Assembly (NCBI GenBank): GCA_964429485.1
Contig: CAYSBW010000033.1
Span: 1 to 21,537, forward strand
From: JAPLKB01 sp964429485
GTDB lineage: Bacteria; Desulfobacterota; Syntrophorhabdia; Syntrophorhabdales; Syntrophorhabdaceae
Length of the DNA: 21,537 nt
Direction of reading: 5' to 3'
Program-made: the position numbers and the translations under genes
Shown: positions 12,278 through 19,592 of the stretch, one piece after another
Layout of the letters: the number at the start of each line of letters is the position of its first letter
Numbering within the stretch: position 1 is the first letter of the stretch
The notes under the pieces: generated by a model
What the model was told of the DNA's origin: nothing
Database searches by the model: none
The model's input: the letters and a program-made list of their open reading frames with translations, nothing else

Positions 12278-13255
12278 ATGCTGGATAACCATCACAGAAC
12301 CATTAATTATTTGCGTCTTTCTGTCACAGATAGATGTAATTTGAGATGTATTTATTGTATGCCGGAAGAAGGAGTTTTATTCACCCCTCATGCTGAAATA
12401 CTCAGCCATGAAGAAACACTCCGTATAGTGAGATTAGCTGTTGCAAAGGGTATTCGTAAAATCAGGTTGACAGGAGGTGAACCACTTGTAAGAAAAGGCA
12501 TAATCGACCTTGTTCAAAGACTCCGTGAAATATCTGGACTCGAAGAAATAACCCTTACTACAAACGGTGTGTTATTAAAAGAATTTGCAAAGAGTCTAAA
12601 AAAAAGCGGAATTAACCGTATTAATGTCAGCCTGGATACATTAAGAAAAGATCGATTTAATAAAATAACGGGTAGAGATTTTTTCGAACGCGTCCGTGAA
12701 GGGATAGAAGAAGCAGAGTCCCAGGGGTTTGATCCTGTTAAAATTAATATTGTTGCTATGAGAGGTGTTAATGATGATGAAATTGAAGATTTTGCCAGTT
12801 TAACATATGACAAGCCTTACCATGTGCGTTTCATAGAAATAATGCCGATTGGTGATAATAATTGGGTACGGGACAAATTTATTCCCATTGATGAAATTCT
12901 TAACCGCATACGACCTTTGGGAAGGATCAAGCCGGTATTTTGCAATATCTCAGATGGACCTGCCAGGCGCTATCAACTGGAAGGTGCGCTGGGTGAAATA
13001 GGGTTTATCGGTGCTCTAAGTTCCCATTTCTGCAAGACGTGTAACAGGCTTCGTTTAACTGCATGCGGGAATTTGCGGGGATGTATTTTTTCTGATCAGG
13101 AAATTGATTTAAAAACACCTATGCGAACAGGTATGGATGATGATTATTTGCTTGGTCTTATCGAAAAAGCTATTAAAAACAAACCGAAAGACCATGGAAT
13201 AGATCTGTGGGGTCCCAAAAAATGTGTTCGATCAATGAATGGAATAGGAGGTTGA
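12278..13255 (+). CDS. moaA: GTP 3',8-cyclase MoaA (molybdenum cofactor biosynthesis)
   Basis: Radical SAM enzyme for the first step of molybdopterin synthesis, converting GTP to 3',8-cyclo-GTP. The N-terminal cluster motif is CNLRCIYC (Cys20, Cys24, Cys27), with LTGGEPL at about residue 65. The second, MoaA-specific cluster has Cys252, Cys255 and Cys269 in the C-x2-C-x13-C arrangement. The protein ends in the conserved Gly-Gly needed for activity, and 325 residues is the normal length. The reading frame is open upstream to 12212, but that would overlap DUF89; the ATG at 12278 matches the family N-terminus. Co-transcription with DUF89 from the sigma-54 promoter is likely. No other moa genes are in the window. 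Confidence 0.97.
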   Translation: MLDNHHRTINYLRLSVTDRCNLRCIYCMPEEGVLFTPHAEILSHEETLRIVRLAVAKGIRKIRLTGGEPLVRKGIIDLVQRLREISGLEEITLTTNGVLLKEFAKSLKKSGINRINVSLDTLRKDRFNKITGRDFFERVREGIEEAESQGFDPVKINIVAMRGVNDDEIEDFASLTYDKPYHVRFIEIMPIGDNNWVRDKFIPIDEILNRIRPLGRIKPVFCNISDGPARRYQLEGALGEIGFIGALSSHFCKTCNRLRLTACGNLRGCIFSDQEIDLKTPMRTGMDDDYLLGLIEKAIKNKPKDHGIDLWGPKKCVRSMNGIGG

Positions 13256-13265
13256 AAGGCAAATC

Positions 13266-14051
13266 CTAAACATGCATTTTCAGGATAGTATCGGTTATAT
13301 CTGCAAATATGTTATTTACAGATTGAGTTTCAGGTAATTCTTTTTGAATACGGGACAACATATCGCGCTCGAGGGCGATATGCAGTGATTGGGAGTAGTT
13401 CAAATCGTAAAACCATGTAGCAATCATGATAAGCATGTCAGCAAGTGTAGAAAGATTGATACTTGATACTGATCTGCTATTTTTTGCTTCCTCCAGAACC
13501 TTACTGCTTGGTTTTAGTGAAAGGCTTATTTGGGGCAGCATTAAGGGAAGATCCTGGAATCCGTTGCATGATAGAGCATGCAGCACAACCTCTATTATAT
13601 CAAGTTTGTCTGCGTCACGGATCAAACATAATAAACGATCCTGGTCGAGATTAAAGCCTTGAGAAATTTCTGTTTTATTCCTGTTGTGATATTCCACGGC
13701 ATATAAAAGTTGTTCTCTATCCAGCGGATTGTGGAGTAGCAGCTCCTGATTTTCCAGAACCCTTCTCCCTTCAATGCCGTGGTCAAGTGTAGTGGCATCA
13801 CAAAAAGAACCGTGTTGTGTATACTGGTTAAAACGACCTGCATCATGAACCAGCCCGGTCCCTTCGGCTAAATATCTTTTTGCTTCTGGCAGCCCGAGGC
13901 CTTCTGCAATTAATTTTGCATTTTCAGCAACCCGCAGACTGTGGCGATATTTTAATTCAAGCATAGGTTGCAGGATTTTTTGCTCATTGCGAAACCCGTC
14001 CACGTAGTTTTCAAACCACAATTCCAGAAAACCGTATTCTTCTTTAGTCAT
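13266..14051 (-). CDS. HD-domain phosphohydrolase
   Basis: 261 residues with an HD-superfamily metal site: His37 (KYRHSLRVAENA), His69-Asp70 (GLVHDAGRF), His91 (DHGIEG), His122 (EYHNRN) and Asp146/Asp148 (RDADKLDII). Such proteins hydrolyse nucleotides or other phosphoesters; the DADKLD motif places it with the small stand-alone HD proteins rather than HD-GYP. It is convergent with moaA, with only 10 bases between the stop codons and no terminator between them. It diverges from the sigma-54 activator gene. A weak AGGTG precedes the ATG. Substrate unknown. Confidence 0.82.
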   Translation of the reverse strand: MTKEEYGFLELWFENYVDGFRNEQKILQPMLELKYRHSLRVAENAKLIAEGLGLPEAKRYLAEGTGLVHDAGRFNQYTQHGSFCDATTLDHGIEGRRVLENQELLLHNPLDREQLLYAVEYHNRNKTEISQGFNLDQDRLLCLIRDADKLDIIEVVLHALSCNGFQDLPLMLPQISLSLKPSSKVLEEAKNSRSVSSINLSTLADMLIMIATWFYDLNYSQSLHIALERDMLSRIQKELPETQSVNNIFADITDTILKMHV

Positions 14052-14274
14052 ATTTTACACCTGTGCTGAATTTATTAAAAATATAGAAAAATTCTGTCTA
14101 TATCAGAGAAATTTAAAGCAGTCAATATTCTTTTTTCTGTTAAGATACTAATTAACTTAAATTATATTTCATAAAGCAAAGTGCATGCCACTAATTTCAT
14201 CAATGAGATTGGATGTAATAATAAGAGGTTGCAAATATGAATTATTAAGTAAGATTGACAATAACATAGTAAAA

Positions 14275-14303
14275 TGCAATATTATAACAATATTAATATT
14301 GCA
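14275..14303. promoter_or_regulatory. Large dyad in the promoter region of the sigma-54 activator gene
   Basis: TGCAATATTA-N9-TAATATTGCA has perfect 10-bp arms and lies 17 bp before the likely start of the activator gene. A TTGACA at 14255-14260 and TATTAT at 14280-14285 could form a weak promoter covered by this dyad, suggesting autoregulation. It shares the ATTGCA core with the dyads at 11204 and 11234. Confidence 0.45.
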
Positions 14304-14319
14304 AATAACTCTTATAGGC

Positions 14320-15714
14320 ATGGACACAATGGATGATAAATCAACTGACAGCGATAATCAGGATGTAAGAAACCAGCGTGATATTATACTTGATTCGATA
14401 AATGAGGGCGTTTTTACAATTAGTATGGACAGACTAATAACTTCTTTCAATCGGGCAGCGGAGCGTATTACAGGCGTGCCGAGGATTGAAGCTATAGGAC
14501 GAAACTGTTCCGATGTATTTCATGCAAATATCTGTGAAAAAGATTGTGCTATAAAAAAAACATTTGAAACAGGACGTCCTGTTATTAACTCAACAGCTTA
14601 TATAGTTGACAACAACGGGTCCAGAATTCCGATTCGTATTTCAACTGCTATTATAAAAGACGGTTCAGGCAATATCGTTGGTGGTGTGGAAACATTTCAG
14701 GACTTGAGTCAGGTTGAGCGATTACAGAAAGAGCTCAAAAGCAGGCATACCTTTGAAGATATAGTAGGCAAAAGCACTGTAATGACGCGTCTTTTTGAAA
14801 TAATGCCTCTTATTGCAGAAAGTAGCAGTACAGTGCTGATAGAAGGGCCGAGTGGAACAGGTAAAGAACTTTTTGCCAGGGCAATACACAACCTTTCACA
14901 GAGGAGGAAAAAACGATTTGTTGCAGTAAATTGTGCTGCATTGCCTGATACTCTTCTTGAAAGTGAATTTTTTGGTCATAAGGCAGGAGCTTTTACAGAT
15001 GCCAGGCGGGACAAGGCAGGACGGTTTATGCTTGCAAATGGAGGGACAATATTTCTTGATGAGATAGGTGATATATCTCCGGCATTACAGGTACGTTTAC
15101 TCAGGGTGTTACAGGAGCGCGTTGTTGAACCGCTTGGTGCAGTTGAGCCCGTCAAAGTTGATGTACGTGTGATAGCAGCGACAAACAAGGTACTTGCACA
15201 ACTTGTAAAAGAAGGAAAGTTCCGTGAAGATCTTTACTATCGAATCCATGTTATCCATCTCCAATTGCCTGAATTGAAAGAACGCAGGGAGGATATACCA
15301 CTTCTGATAGAACACATGATCGGGAAATATAACCGTCTTCAGGGAAAAAGCATTGCAGGGATTTCTCCTGAAGCAATGTCCTGTTTGATGGAATATGATT
15401 TTCCAGGAAATGTCCGTGAACTGGAAAACATTATTGAGCAGACTTTTGTGTTGTGCCGTGGAGAAATAATAGAACTTCACCATCTACCCCTTGAATTGAG
15501 ACCTGCTTCCTCTTCCACAAAAAACGACATAGGACCTATGAGTCTAAGAGCAATGGAAAAACACCTCATTGCAGGGACGTTGCAGCGTTATGCCGGAAAC
15601 AGAAAACTTGCTGCTCGCGATCTTGGTATAGATGTAAGTACTCTTTACAGAAAAATAAGGGATTTGAATGTTGAATTGCCTTTGGTCGACGGTAGACACC
15701 GTGGCAAGCAGTAA
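14320..15714 (+). CDS. PAS-domain sigma-54-dependent transcriptional activator
   Basis: Enhancer-binding protein of about 464 residues. A PAS sensor domain (about 20-130) contains Cys63, Cys72 and Cys76 in NCSDVFHANICEKDC, a possible redox or Fe-S sensing site. An AAA+ domain (about 145-380) follows, with Walker A GPSGTGKE (176-183), Walker B GGTIFLDEIGD and arginine-finger region FREDLYYRIH. A Fis-type helix-turn-helix (AARDLGIDVSTLYRKI) closes the protein. The sigma-54-contact loop reads GAFTDA instead of the canonical GAFTGA. The frame is open back to 14185, but that extension is low-complexity and would overlap the promoter-like dyad; ATG at 14320 or 14329 is more likely. It is the obvious candidate to activate the two sigma-54 promoters near 11100-11380. 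Confidence 0.92.
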   Translation: MDTMDDKSTDSDNQDVRNQRDIILDSINEGVFTISMDRLITSFNRAAERITGVPRIEAIGRNCSDVFHANICEKDCAIKKTFETGRPVINSTAYIVDNNGSRIPIRISTAIIKDGSGNIVGGVETFQDLSQVERLQKELKSRHTFEDIVGKSTVMTRLFEIMPLIAESSSTVLIEGPSGTGKELFARAIHNLSQRRKKRFVAVNCAALPDTLLESEFFGHKAGAFTDARRDKAGRFMLANGGTIFLDEIGDISPALQVRLLRVLQERVVEPLGAVEPVKVDVRVIAATNKVLAQLVKEGKFREDLYYRIHVIHLQLPELKERREDIPLLIEHMIGKYNRLQGKSIAGISPEAMSCLMEYDFPGNVRELENIIEQTFVLCRGEIIELHHLPLELRPASSSTKNDIGPMSLRAMEKHLIAGTLQRYAGNRKLAARDLGIDVSTLYRKIRDLNVELPLVDGRHRGKQ

Positions 15715-15777
15715 ATAGTGCTTTAAATTACAACTATGTTTTTTAGAAACAACAGATGAGACACAGAGTTGGTTATA

Positions 15778-16239
15778 TTAAAATATACCCGCATTAACAC
15801 CTTCAGCAACAGTCATGCCGAGCTCAAAACATTTTGCCAGAATAACATCTGTTACCTGACCCTTGCATATAACAGGATTCTGTATTTTTTTAAACCGGTA
15901 ACCCTTGCATATGCGTTCTATATGATTCAATGCAAAAGTTCCATCATTTCCTGCACTGATTACAACACAGTAAGGTTTTTTCCATATCCCGGGGTCATCT
16001 TTTAATTTTTCATATGTTCTGTCAAAAAGATCTTTTATCCCCCCTGCCATATAACCAAAATATTCAGGCGAACATATTACAACAGCGTTACAGTTTTTCA
16101 GATCTCCAACAGTAGTGTCAATTGCTCTTCTGTAGAGGGCTTTTGCATTTTCTACCGTATTTACGCCCCTTGCAACGGCATCAGCCATTTTTTCAGTATT
16201 GCCTGACTGAGAGTGAAAAACAACGAGTATATCTGACAT
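15778..16239 (-). CDS. Flavodoxin family protein
   Basis: 153 residues with the FMN phosphate-binding loop HSQSGNTEKMADAV at the N-terminus and SPEYFGYMAGGIKDLFDR, typical of flavodoxin-like/NADPH-dependent FMN reductase folds. It probably acts as a cytoplasmic electron carrier or quinone/FMN reductase; partners cannot be named. It is convergent with the sigma-54 activator gene (63 bases between stops). No strong ribosome-binding site precedes the ATG. A perfect FNR-type palindrome lies 22 bases upstream of the start, so oxygen- or redox-linked control is likely. Confidence 0.87.
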   Translation of the reverse strand: MSDILVVFHSQSGNTEKMADAVARGVNTVENAKALYRRAIDTTVGDLKNCNAVVICSPEYFGYMAGGIKDLFDRTYEKLKDDPGIWKKPYCVVISAGNDGTFALNHIERICKGYRFKKIQNPVICKGQVTDVILAKCFELGMTVAEGVNAGIF

Positions 16240-16260
16240 GGAGATATAGTATTAAATTGT

Positions 16261-16274
16261 TTGATTTAAATCAA
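16261..16274. promoter_or_regulatory. FNR-type palindrome upstream of the flavodoxin gene
   Basis: TTGAT-TTAA-ATCAA is a perfect palindrome matching the FNR consensus at all fixed positions. It sits 22 bp before the flavodoxin ATG on the minus strand and 229 bp before the WtpA-like gene on the plus strand, so flavodoxin is the probable target. Confidence 0.55.
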
Positions 16275-16407
16275 GTTGTCTTTAAATGTGCACGATATCC
16301 CCATAACAGTTAACTAAAAAATTATAATAAAGTTGCTAACAGTAAAATTAAAAGCAATAAATTATATAAAAATTACAATACTTAACAAAGATAACATAAA
16401 ATCTATT

Positions 16408-16423
16408 ATGAATGTATATTCAT
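16408..16423. promoter_or_regulatory. Dyad ATGAAT-gtat-ATTCAT upstream of the WtpA-like gene
   Basis: A 6-4-6 perfect inverted repeat ending 5 bp before the TTGACA -35 box of the wtpA-like promoter, a plausible operator position. Confidence 0.4.
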
Positions 16424-16428
16424 TATAA

Positions 16429-16458
16429 TTGACATTTTAATAAACTCTATGATACAAA
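16429..16458 (+). promoter_or_regulatory. Sigma-70-type promoter of the WtpA-like gene
   Basis: TTGACA at 16429-16434, an 18-base spacer and TACAAA at 16453-16458. The -35 box is perfect and the -10 box is weak. Predicted leader is about 40 bases, ending in AAGGAGG. Confidence 0.5.
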
Positions 16459-16502
16459 AACTAATCATTAAGTTGCATATGAATATTTAAGGAGGTTTTT
16501 AA

Positions 16503-17486
16503 ATGAGAAAAAGTACAGTTGTATCTTTATTGGTTTTAATGACCGTATTTATTACACCATGGTTTGTTGGTCAGTCCTTTGCTGAACCTTCTGGAAAGCT
16601 TGTAATGTTCCATGCGGGGAGCCTTTCCTTTCCTTTCCAGGCCATGGAAAAGGCCTTTGAAGCTAAATATCCGAAGGTTGATCTACAGAGAGAGGCCGGT
16701 GGAAGCCAGGCCTGTGCAAGGAAAATCACAGATCTTAAAAAACCATGTGATATCATGGCTTCAGCAGATTACAAGGTGATAGATAAGTTACTAATTCCGA
16801 ACAATGCAGATTGGAATATCCGTTTTGCAACAAACCAGCTTGTTCTTTGCTATACAGAAAAAAGCAAATTTGCAGAAGAAGTTAATGCAAAAAACTGGTA
16901 TGAAATTCTGCAGCGCAAGGGAGTAGTCTGGGGCCATTCCGATCCGAATCTTGATCCCTGTGGTTATCGTTCTCTCATGGTTTTGCAGCTTGCAGAAAAA
17001 TATCACAAGATACCCGGCCTCTACGACAGGATGATAGCAAATCGTCCCAAAGAAAATGTAAGGCCGAAATCAGTTGAATTAGTTTCCCTCTTGCAGACCG
17101 GAAATATGGACTATGCCTGGGAATATCTCTCTGTGGCTGTCCAGCACGGGCTTAAGTTTGTTGTACTACCGGATGAGATCAACCTTGGAAATTACAAATA
17201 CGACAACATATATCAACAGGCTGTTGTTAAAGTGACAGGCAAGGAACCGGGTAAATTTATGGATATGAAGGGCGATTCCGTGACTTACGGTGTAACAATT
17301 CTCAAGGATGCCCCGAACAAGGAGGCTGCCATTGCTTTCCTGAAATACATGCTTGATCCCCAGGGAGGTCTCAAAATCCTGAAAGATCAGGGACAGCCAC
17401 CCTTTATTCCCTGCCGGGTGCCGACAGATAAAATGAAGTCTCTGATCCCCAAAGAACTGAAGGGACTGGTAGAGGTGAAGAATTAG
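16503..17486 (+). CDS. wtpA: Tungstate/molybdate ABC transporter substrate-binding protein, WtpA-like
   Basis: Periplasmic binding protein of 327 residues. The N-terminal signal peptide has a hydrophobic core (VVSLLVLMTVFITPWFVG) and likely cleavage after SFA. The mature part starts KLVMFHAGSLSFPFQAMEKAF and continues GGSQACARKI, PCDIMASADY, DPNLDPCGYRSL and MDYAWEYLSV, all matching the WtpA group. The Asp in DPCGYR and the Glu in AWEY correspond to the carboxylates that complete octahedral oxyanion coordination in archaeal WtpA. AAGGAGG precedes the ATG. It has its own promoter and is followed by a very stable hairpin, so it is transcribed separately from the permease genes, which begin about 1.3 kb downstream. 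It may share that transporter. Confidence 0.9.
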   Translation: MRKSTVVSLLVLMTVFITPWFVGQSFAEPSGKLVMFHAGSLSFPFQAMEKAFEAKYPKVDLQREAGGSQACARKITDLKKPCDIMASADYKVIDKLLIPNNADWNIRFATNQLVLCYTEKSKFAEEVNAKNWYEILQRKGVVWGHSDPNLDPCGYRSLMVLQLAEKYHKIPGLYDRMIANRPKENVRPKSVELVSLLQTGNMDYAWEYLSVAVQHGLKFVVLPDEINLGNYKYDNIYQQAVVKVTGKEPGKFMDMKGDSVTYGVTILKDAPNKEAAIAFLKYMLDPQGGLKILKDQGQPPFIPCRVPTDKMKSLIPKELKGLVEVKN

Positions 17487-17487
17487 G

Positions 17488-17542
17488 AAACAATGTTCAG
17501 CCAACTTAAAAAAGCTTTTTTGAAGTTGGCTGAACATTGTTT
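17488..17542. terminator. 55-nt near-perfect palindrome, terminator of the WtpA-like gene
   Basis: Arms of 20 bp (17488-17507 and 17523-17542; ends AAACAATGTT / AACATTGTTT) match perfectly. The 15-base centre is itself self-complementary (AAAAAAGCTTTTTT). It begins 1 base after the stop codon. Confidence 0.75.
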
Positions 17543-17663
17543 AAACAGAGAAGAGCATTGATTGTTTTATAATGCTTCTGGATTAACAAAAAAAGTCTGA
17601 TGTCAAAATGAAAGGTTTTTTATGATAATACGATGATTTTATGTTGTATATTCAGCATTTATT

Positions 17664-17677
17664 TCCAATGCATTGGA
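17664..17677. promoter_or_regulatory. Perfect palindrome upstream of the transporter operon
   Basis: TCCAATGCATTGGA is a 14-bp perfect palindrome 143 bp before the second binding-protein gene. A possible operator; the promoter itself is not clear in this 278-bp gap. Confidence 0.35.
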
Positions 17678-17820
17678 GTTGAAAACAAGAAATACTATAG
17701 GGTTGTAGAAGCAAGATGTATTGTATAAGGGATGACAAATTTATTATTTAATAACATTTTGGTGAGTTCAAAACGGTTAAGAATCAACAAAGTTTTAAAA
17801 AATAAAGAATGGAGGTTTAT

Positions 17821-18774
17821 ATGAAAAAGATTTTGAACCTATTGGTTTTTATGGTTGTGTTTTCCTGTTTCTCGATTCCACAATTGTATGGCAAAGATAA
17901 AGCACTGCTTTTTCATGCAGGTCTTGGTCAGCGCTCAGCTCTTAACGAGATAAAAGGGGTATTCGAAAAAAAACATCCGGAAATCAAAGTGAATTTTTCT
18001 TATAAGGGTTCAGGTTATTTCATTGCGGATATTACCCGATCAAAGCAAGGAGATCTTTTTATGCCTGGAGAAGAATTTTATCTTATGCAGGCAGTTGAGA
18101 GAGGGTTTTTAACTGATTATAATCCTAAAACTGATATTCCGGCCTATTTTGTAACAGTGATTATAACCCCAAAGGGGAATCCAAAAAACATCAAGAGTAT
18201 TGAAGATTTTGCCAAACCTGGTATTAGGGTGGGGTTGGGAAATCCAAAATCATGTGCAATTGGAATATGGCACGAAAAGACCTTCAAAAAGGCCGGTATA
18301 TGGGAAAAAGTAAAGGCAAATGCAACTTTAAGTGCAAAATGTATCCCGGAACTTGGAAATGCAACACAACATAAAGCCATTGATGCCACCATTGTCTGGG
18401 GTACAACAGCGGTTTTATATCTCAGGGATGTGGAAATTGTACCGATCGAACAAAAATATCGGGGTGTTATCCGGTTGCCGGTTGGTGTGCTGAAATTTGC
18501 CCGCTATAAAAACGAAGCTAAGGAATTAATGAATTTTATTCTTTCCGATGAAGGCCGGGCCATTTTTCATAAACATGCTTATACGGTAAACAAAAATATT
18601 CTTCTTGATAAAGACGGATTCTGTTTGGATGGGACTACTGACAAAGACATGGAATACCTTGTTAATGCAGCAAAGGCGGTAAAGGACGAAACTTTCCCTG
18701 TTAACAAAAAAACAGTAGGTGATTTAGGGGAAGAAGTTGCCAGACAGAGGAAAACAATAAGGGCAGGAGATTAG
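17821..18774 (+). CDS. ModA-like ABC transporter substrate-binding protein
   Basis: 317 residues with a signal peptide (MKKILNLLVFMVVFSCFSIP, cleavage near QLYG). The mature protein begins KALLFHAGLGQRSALNEIKG and carries GSGYFIADI, QGDLFMPGEEFYL, GNPKSCAIGIWHEKTF and TIVWGTTAVLY. This is the layout of ModA-type molybdate and related oxyanion binding proteins. It is clearly different from the WtpA-like protein 0.3 kb upstream and lacks that protein's DPCGYR and AWEY residues. ATG at 17809 is in frame, but GGAGG at 17811-17815 overlaps it and serves the ATG at 17821. It heads an operon with two permeases and an ATPase. The exact anion (molybdate, tungstate or another) is not fixed by the sequence. 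Confidence 0.83.
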   Translation: MKKILNLLVFMVVFSCFSIPQLYGKDKALLFHAGLGQRSALNEIKGVFEKKHPEIKVNFSYKGSGYFIADITRSKQGDLFMPGEEFYLMQAVERGFLTDYNPKTDIPAYFVTVIITPKGNPKNIKSIEDFAKPGIRVGLGNPKSCAIGIWHEKTFKKAGIWEKVKANATLSAKCIPELGNATQHKAIDATIVWGTTAVLYLRDVEIVPIEQKYRGVIRLPVGVLKFARYKNEAKELMNFILSDEGRAIFHKHAYTVNKNILLDKDGFCLDGTTDKDMEYLVNAAKAVKDETFPVNKKTVGDLGEEVARQRKTIRAGD

Positions 18775-18791
18775 TCCAAGGAGGAATAAAA

Positions 18792-19592
18792 ATGGATATC
18801 AGGTCGCGAGGCGGTTGGTGGCCATCTCTTTGCGTGGGGATAACTGTCACAATTCTAGCGGTGTATATACTGTTGGTATCAAGCAATTGGATTTATCTGG
18901 GATGGTCTGATACGCTTTACTTTTTTTCAAAATCCAGGATGTGGGAAAGGTTTTGGCTGACAGTCTGGACATCAACTGTTTCAACTTTTCTTTCATTGTT
19001 TATTGGTATTCCAGCCGGCTATGCCCTTTCGCGTTTTCGATTTCCATGCCGCAATTTAATTGCCAGTTTTATTGATTTGCCGATTGTGGTTTCTCCGGCA
19101 GTAGTTGGGGCGTTTCTTTTTGGAATTACTACCAGATTTCCTTTTGATTGGATTAGCAGTTATTATGGAGTCTATATAGGAAGAAATGTGTATGGTGTCC
19201 TGCTTGTACAGTTTACGGTAACCGCTGCTTTTTGCGCCCGATTGATGAAGGCAAGTTTTGATGTAATACCGACACGATTTGAGGCTGTCTCGCAAAGTCT
19301 GGGGGCTTCCCCTATGCGAACATTCTTTAAAGTAGTTCTTCCAATGGCAAAAAACGGGATTATTGCCAGCATGATTGTAGTTTGGGCAAGAGCTGCCGCT
19401 GAGTGGGAAGGGTTGATGTTGTTTGTCGGCGCCACAGAAGGGAAAACGGATATAATGCCATTTGCCATATACTTAGACTGGAATGGCGGTATGATGGGAT
19501 GGGTAGTCTCAATGAGTATAGTTTGTATTTTAATGGCGATATCTGCGATATCGGCAATGAAATTGATAGGAGGAAGAAGCAATGTCTGGTAA
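18792..19592 (+). CDS. ABC transporter permease (ModB-like), first of two
   Basis: 266 residues, about six transmembrane segments, for example LCVGITVTILAVYILLV near the N-terminus and a run of helices after residue 55. The cytoplasmic EAA loop that docks to the ATPase is EAVSQSLGASPMRTFFKVVLP. It belongs to the binding-protein-dependent transport inner membrane component family and resembles molybdate/sulfate permeases. AAGGAGG precedes the ATG. The stop overlaps the start of the second permease by 11 bases, implying translational coupling and a heterodimeric channel. Confidence 0.9.
   Translation: MDIRSRGGWWPSLCVGITVTILAVYILLVSSNWIYLGWSDTLYFFSKSRMWERFWLTVWTSTVSTFLSLFIGIPAGYALSRFRFPCRNLIASFIDLPIVVSPAVVGAFLFGITTRFPFDWISSYYGVYIGRNVYGVLLVQFTVTAAFCARLMKASFDVIPTRFEAVSQSLGASPMRTFFKVVLPMAKNGIIASMIVVWARAAAEWEGLMLFVGATEGKTDIMPFAIYLDWNGGMMGWVVSMSIVCILMAISAISAMKLIGGRSNVW

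Noticed and set aside
14185..14319. N-terminal extension of the sigma-54 activator
   Set aside because: The residues are low-complexity and not PAS-like, and the segment contains a promoter-like TTGACA and a large dyad.
17543..17820. Molybdenum cofactor riboswitch in the leader of the transporter operon
   Set aside because: Only short local hairpins and one palindrome are visible; no multi-helix arrangement resembling the Moco motif could be traced by eye.
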